Of a stretch of DNA of 8,013 nt, positions 6,701 through 8,013 are shown one piece after another. The notes beneath the pieces were generated by a model. It was not told the DNA's origin. It ran no database searches and worked only from the letters and a program-made list of their open reading frames with translations. Each line of letters starts with the position of its first letter. Position 1 is the stretch's first letter. Origin of the DNA: Chlorobiota bacterium (lineage in GTDB: Bacteria > Bacteroidota > Bacteroidia > Bacteroidales > B39-G9); the NCBI GenBank assembly GCA_030632095.1, contig DAOVJU010000142.1, positions 1-8,013 on the forward strand, read 5' to 3'. The position numbers and the translations under genes were made by a program.

Positions 6701-8013
6701 CGTATCGCTGGATAAATAAAATTTTAACTCGCTTGCTCCGGCCGAGAGACTACCAATACTTTTTATATAACATTCTATATGCAGTGTATCAACGGAATAA
6801 ATATCTATTGGAGAAACAATATGATCCTGCACCATTAAATCAGGTAATTCAGATAATTTCGTAATAAACATGCCAGTGCTTTTTATTTGATTTTCTCCAA
6901 AATACACGTCCCATGAATAAAAACCACCAGCAACATAAACATGATCTGCATTATCAATACATATTCCATATCCAACTTCATTTGACTGCTTACCTACACT
7001 TTTTGCCAGTAAAACATTACCATTCGGACCATATTTTGTTATAAACATATCGTTTGCACCTTGATTTTCCAACATAAAATCTCCAAACATAATATCCGAA
7101 TAGAAATCACCAGTAATATAACTATTTCCTAAGTTGTCTGTTACAATATCACATCCATTTTGATCACCATCTTCACCCGCTGATCTTGCCCATAGTTCAT
7201 TTCCATTTTCATCATATTTTAAAACAAAAATATCTCCACTTCCATTATTAATTAAAAGATTACTTCCAAAGGTAAAAACTAAACTATGATAGTAACCGAT
7301 AACAAAAATATTTGAATTATTATCAATTGCTATTGCCTGAGGATACTCCCAGCTATCTCCACCAGTTGATTTAATCCAGATTGCATTTCCATATTGATCG
7401 AGTTTTGCCACAAAAAGATCAGATGATCCGGACACAAAAGAAATAGTATCTATTATAATTGATCCACCGCAGTTCCCAGTTATATAAATATCACCAGCTA
7501 CATCTGTACAAATATCAATTCCACGACCCAAGCCACTTTCGGCTGATTTTGCCCAGAGTTCACTTCCATTTGTATCGAATTTAAAAACAAAAAATCCACT
7601 GTTAGTTAAAGTTGTGTCTCCAAAGCTTAATGAAGTACTTTGAAAATAGCCGGTGATTAAAACATTACCAGAAGGATCCATACAGATTCCACGCCCTTCA
7701 TCAGTAGAAGTTCCTCCAGCAAATTTACCCCACTGAAAAGCACCATTCTGATCATATTTTACCAGGAATATATCCCAATCTCCATTATTAATAAAACTTA
7801 TATCACCAAAATCAATAGCTGCTTCATGAAAAACGCCCAAAACATAAACATTCCCCTTATCATCCACGCAAACATCCATTGCATAATTTGTTCCGGATCC
7901 TTTTCCGCTTCTGGCCCAGATTACATTTCCATCTGAGTCGTATTTTACAATAAATATACAACTGCCATATTCACCAATATCATTATAAAAAGTTGTATCG
8001 CCAAATGAAATTG
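3485..8013 (-). CDS. Giant T9SS-secreted protein: two seven-repeat beta-propellers plus five CARDB domains (5' end outside window)
   Basis: At least 1508 codons are open from the right edge to the TAA at 3487-3485. The first ATG in view (7879) lies inside a propeller repeat, and the 44 codons before it are clearly homologous coding sequence, so the start and any signal peptide are outside the window. Domain order, with plus-strand positions: propeller 1 (8013 to about 6848), CARDB 1-2 (6847-6107), propeller 2 (6106-4829), CARDB 3-5 (4828-3761), and a Por-type C-terminal sorting domain with YPNPGSD (3760-3488). Each propeller repeat follows the SBBP-like pattern GN-x-x-W-x-KS-x-GG, D-x-x-GN-x-Y-x-TG-x-F, TFG, D-x-F-x-x-KYD. 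The CARDB domains start PDL and end near D-x-ENN. The protein should be exported through the outer membrane by the type IX system and be anchored at, or released from, the surface. No catalytic domain is seen; adhesion or a structural role is an inference. No frameshift or internal stop occurs. The gene converges on the Crp/Fnr gene with 42 bp between. Confidence 0.9.
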   Translation of the reverse strand, partial: ISFGDTTFYNDIGEYGSCIFIVKYDSDGNVIWARSGKGSGTNYAMDVCVDDKGNVYVLGVFHEAAIDFGDISFINNGDWDIFLVKYDQNGAFQWGKFAGGTSTDEGRGICMDPSGNVLITGYFQSTSLSFGDTTLTNSGFFVFKFDTNGSELWAKSAESGLGRGIDICTDVAGDIYITGNCGGSIIIDTISFVSGSSDLFVAKLDQYGNAIWIKSTGGDSWEYPQAIAIDNNSNIFVIGYYHSLVFTFGSNLLINNGSGDIFVLKYDENGNELWARSAGEDGDQNGCDIVTDNLGNSYITGDFYSDIMFGDFMLENQGANDMFITKYGPNGNVLLAKSVGKQSNEVGYGICIDNADHVYVAGGFYSWDVYFGENQIKSTGMFITKLSELPDLMVQDHIVSPIDIYSVDTLHIECYIKSIGSLSAGASELKFYLSSDTVWSEYDIVLDSIDVEALILDAGVQINKEILIPLMTNSGTWYILLHADGDEEIIEAERENNFAYTEITVQPLILPDLLISNFNLAPTTLNPGSDFNLSCNIINNGTSSASTSKVAFYLSLDGNLDGSDTELGYVDIETLQEDSIEVINTTLSIPGGNETGTWNIIVKADDDNILKEIYEDNNLVLSEINITNEEILDRTYGWEWAKSAGGDGNNEGESIFRDDAGNLYVSGNFSGDSITFGDTTFYNDVGEWGYGVYIVKYDLTGNVIWARSGKGEGNNYAHSINVDNAGNVSVVGSFHNYSISFGEISFDNHGEFDIYLIKYDQNGNLLWGQSAGGSGYDEGWGVCSDVSGNIYITGEFSSSSITFGDSTLTSGGFFMYKFDPDGNVLWAKSTYSLSNGGRDVCVDGSDNIYITGYCTGTFTLDNVSISTDITDVFIAKLDNDGNAIWIKSSGGSSYDYPTSIELGADGCVFVTGYFRSQNMNFGNNILINSGEADIFILKYNENGDEQWARSAIGSSYDYAHDIAVDDLGNCYITGEYWSIDFTIGNITLENNGANDLFLVKYDPYGNAIWAQSVGKQSNETGYGICTDNNDHVFVTGGFHSWGLTFGETTLEQGEFLAKFSELSDLSISNQSITPTSFTPGEEIDISCLISNIGTITASESVLKFYIYDDDYFNEYAVLMDSVEVGTIDYGDSEIINTSITIADDVYPGNNYLFFYVDADNQVNEVSGVNNIVSVPVFISQPDLRVRNYSVTPDEFIAGSTVTVSCDVVNEGDGTASESVLEIYLSGDFEFDTGDILLDSIIVDSIAATDTQNINTEVIIPSETTIGEKYVLFIADAEETITESNEDNNIELVVVNILGPDLIVNYAVPSEYTITAGGSITVENKVRNDGGDVSGACMMKYYLSDNYSYDETDLVLDSLDINGLNAGEESAIYQKVILIPAGTSSGSWSVLCYVDANDIIVETDEENNVRDIPIQVTTGIKDVEHESYAIIYPNPGSDIFTLEATFRSTTNKVAFEVVNELGARIYFDELKIENKSIKYDFNLSVFSSGIYLVKIVTDKGMKTIIIQKM
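3761..4828 (-). other. Three tandem CARDB (Ig-like) domains after propeller 2
   Basis: Domain starts are LSDLSISNQSITP (near 4828), QPDLRVRNYSVTP (near 4474) and GPDLIVNYAVPSE (near 4120). All three carry the I/V-x-N-x-G core (ISNIGT, VVNEGD, VRNDGG), an FYI/IYLS/YYLSD strand, LLDSI/LVLDSL-like segments, an acidic D-A-D/DAN stretch and a closing xENN or VNN. There is one more domain here than after propeller 1, so either the extra domain arose after the unit duplication or one was lost from the first unit. Confidence 0.8.
4829..6106 (-). repeat. Propeller block 2 coding region: seven full repeats
   Basis: Seven SBBP-like repeats open in order with YGWEWAKSAGG, TGNVIWARSGKG, NGNLLWGQSAGG, DGNVLWAKSTYS, DGNAIWIKSSGG, NGDEQWARSAIG and YGNAIWAQSVGK. 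Each matches the repeat of the same number in block 1 better than it matches its own neighbours. Seven repeats is the right number for one closed seven-bladed propeller. The block ends at LAKFSELSDL, parallel to the ending of block 1. Confidence 0.85.
6107..6847 (-). other. Two CARDB (Ig-like) domains between the propellers
   Basis: Two domains of about 120 residues start LPDLMVQDHIVSP (near 6847) and LPDLLISNFNLAP (near 6484). Each has the CARDB layout: PDL start, I-x-NxG (IKSIGS; INNGTS), FYLS plus an acidic loop, D(S/V)xxVxxL, GTWxxxxxADxDxxIxE, then ENN or DNN near the end. In other proteins CARDB domains are beta-sandwich spacers in surface proteins. A short linker (NITNEEILDRT) leads into propeller 2. 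Confidence 0.8.
6848..8013 (-). repeat. Propeller block 1 coding region: repeats 2-7 plus the end of repeat 1
   Basis: This block encodes the last part of repeat 1 (ISFGDTTFYNDIGEYGSCIF, ending IVKYD), then six full repeats. These open with DGNVIWARSGKG, NGAFQWGKFAGG, NGSELWAKSAES, GNAIWIKSTGG, NGNELWARSAGE and NGNVLLAKSVGK. Repeats are about 57-63 residues. The fourth has the shortest opening loop (SAESGLGRG), as it does in block 2. The Trp of the seventh repeat is replaced by Leu (VLLAKS), whereas block 2 keeps it. The block ends at ITKLSELPDL, where the first CARDB begins. Confidence 0.85.

Noticed and set aside
3485..7879. ATG at 7879 as the start of the giant protein
   Set aside because: The upstream 44 codons are open and homologous to the first propeller repeat, so this Met is internal.
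4829..8013. CRISPR-like or satellite DNA repeat
   Set aside because: The periodicity is at protein level (about 57-63 residues), the nucleotide copies are strongly diverged, and there are no uniform spacers.

Overview
The window looks like chromosomal DNA of a Bacteroidota bacterium (Bacteroidia/Flavobacteriia-like). Four things point there: a PheS with the Cys-rich insertion typical of that phylum, a Bacteroidota-style Crp/Fnr regulator, a promoter of the phylum-specific form TTTG-N18-TAnnTTTG, and a giant surface or secreted protein ending in a type IX secretion (T9SS) C-terminal sorting domain. Base composition is AT-rich. No rRNA, tRNA, CRISPR array, integrase or transposase is visible.

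Layout. (1) Bases 2-613 (+) are the 3' part of a cyclophilin-type peptidyl-prolyl isomerase with a long helical insertion. pheS (620-1639, +) follows after 6 bp, so the two are probably co-transcribed, and a strong hairpin with a short T-run closes the unit at 1645-1692. (2) An OsmC/Ohr-family gene (1698-2117, -) converges on that terminator. (3) A 617-bp stretch without an intact gene (2118-2734) holds a decayed C-terminal piece of a four-helix-bundle (S23 / 23S rRNA intervening-sequence protein) gene on the minus strand. It is bracketed by two inverted copies of an AT-rich interspersed-repeat sequence and contains a small GC-rich palindrome. On the right are a good Bacteroidota promoter and an 8-bp inverted repeat. 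(4) These precede a Crp/Fnr-family regulator (2735-3442, +). (5) The rest of the window (3485-8013, -) is one open reading frame of at least 1508 codons that runs off the right edge. It encodes a modular extracellular protein: seven-repeat beta-propeller (first repeat cut by the edge), two CARDB domains, second seven-repeat propeller, three CARDB domains, T9SS sorting domain. Propeller 1 and propeller 2 correspond repeat by repeat at a spacing of 673-674 codons, so the protein grew by duplication of a whole propeller-plus-CARDB unit.

The housekeeping genes on the left (protein folding, translation, peroxide detoxification) have no evident functional link with the regulator or the surface protein. 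The regulator and the surface protein converge with 42 bp between them and do not share a promoter. The most interesting items are the internal duplication of the surface protein and the relic/repeat cluster at about 2240-2560. I did not find evidence for a new defence or mobile system.
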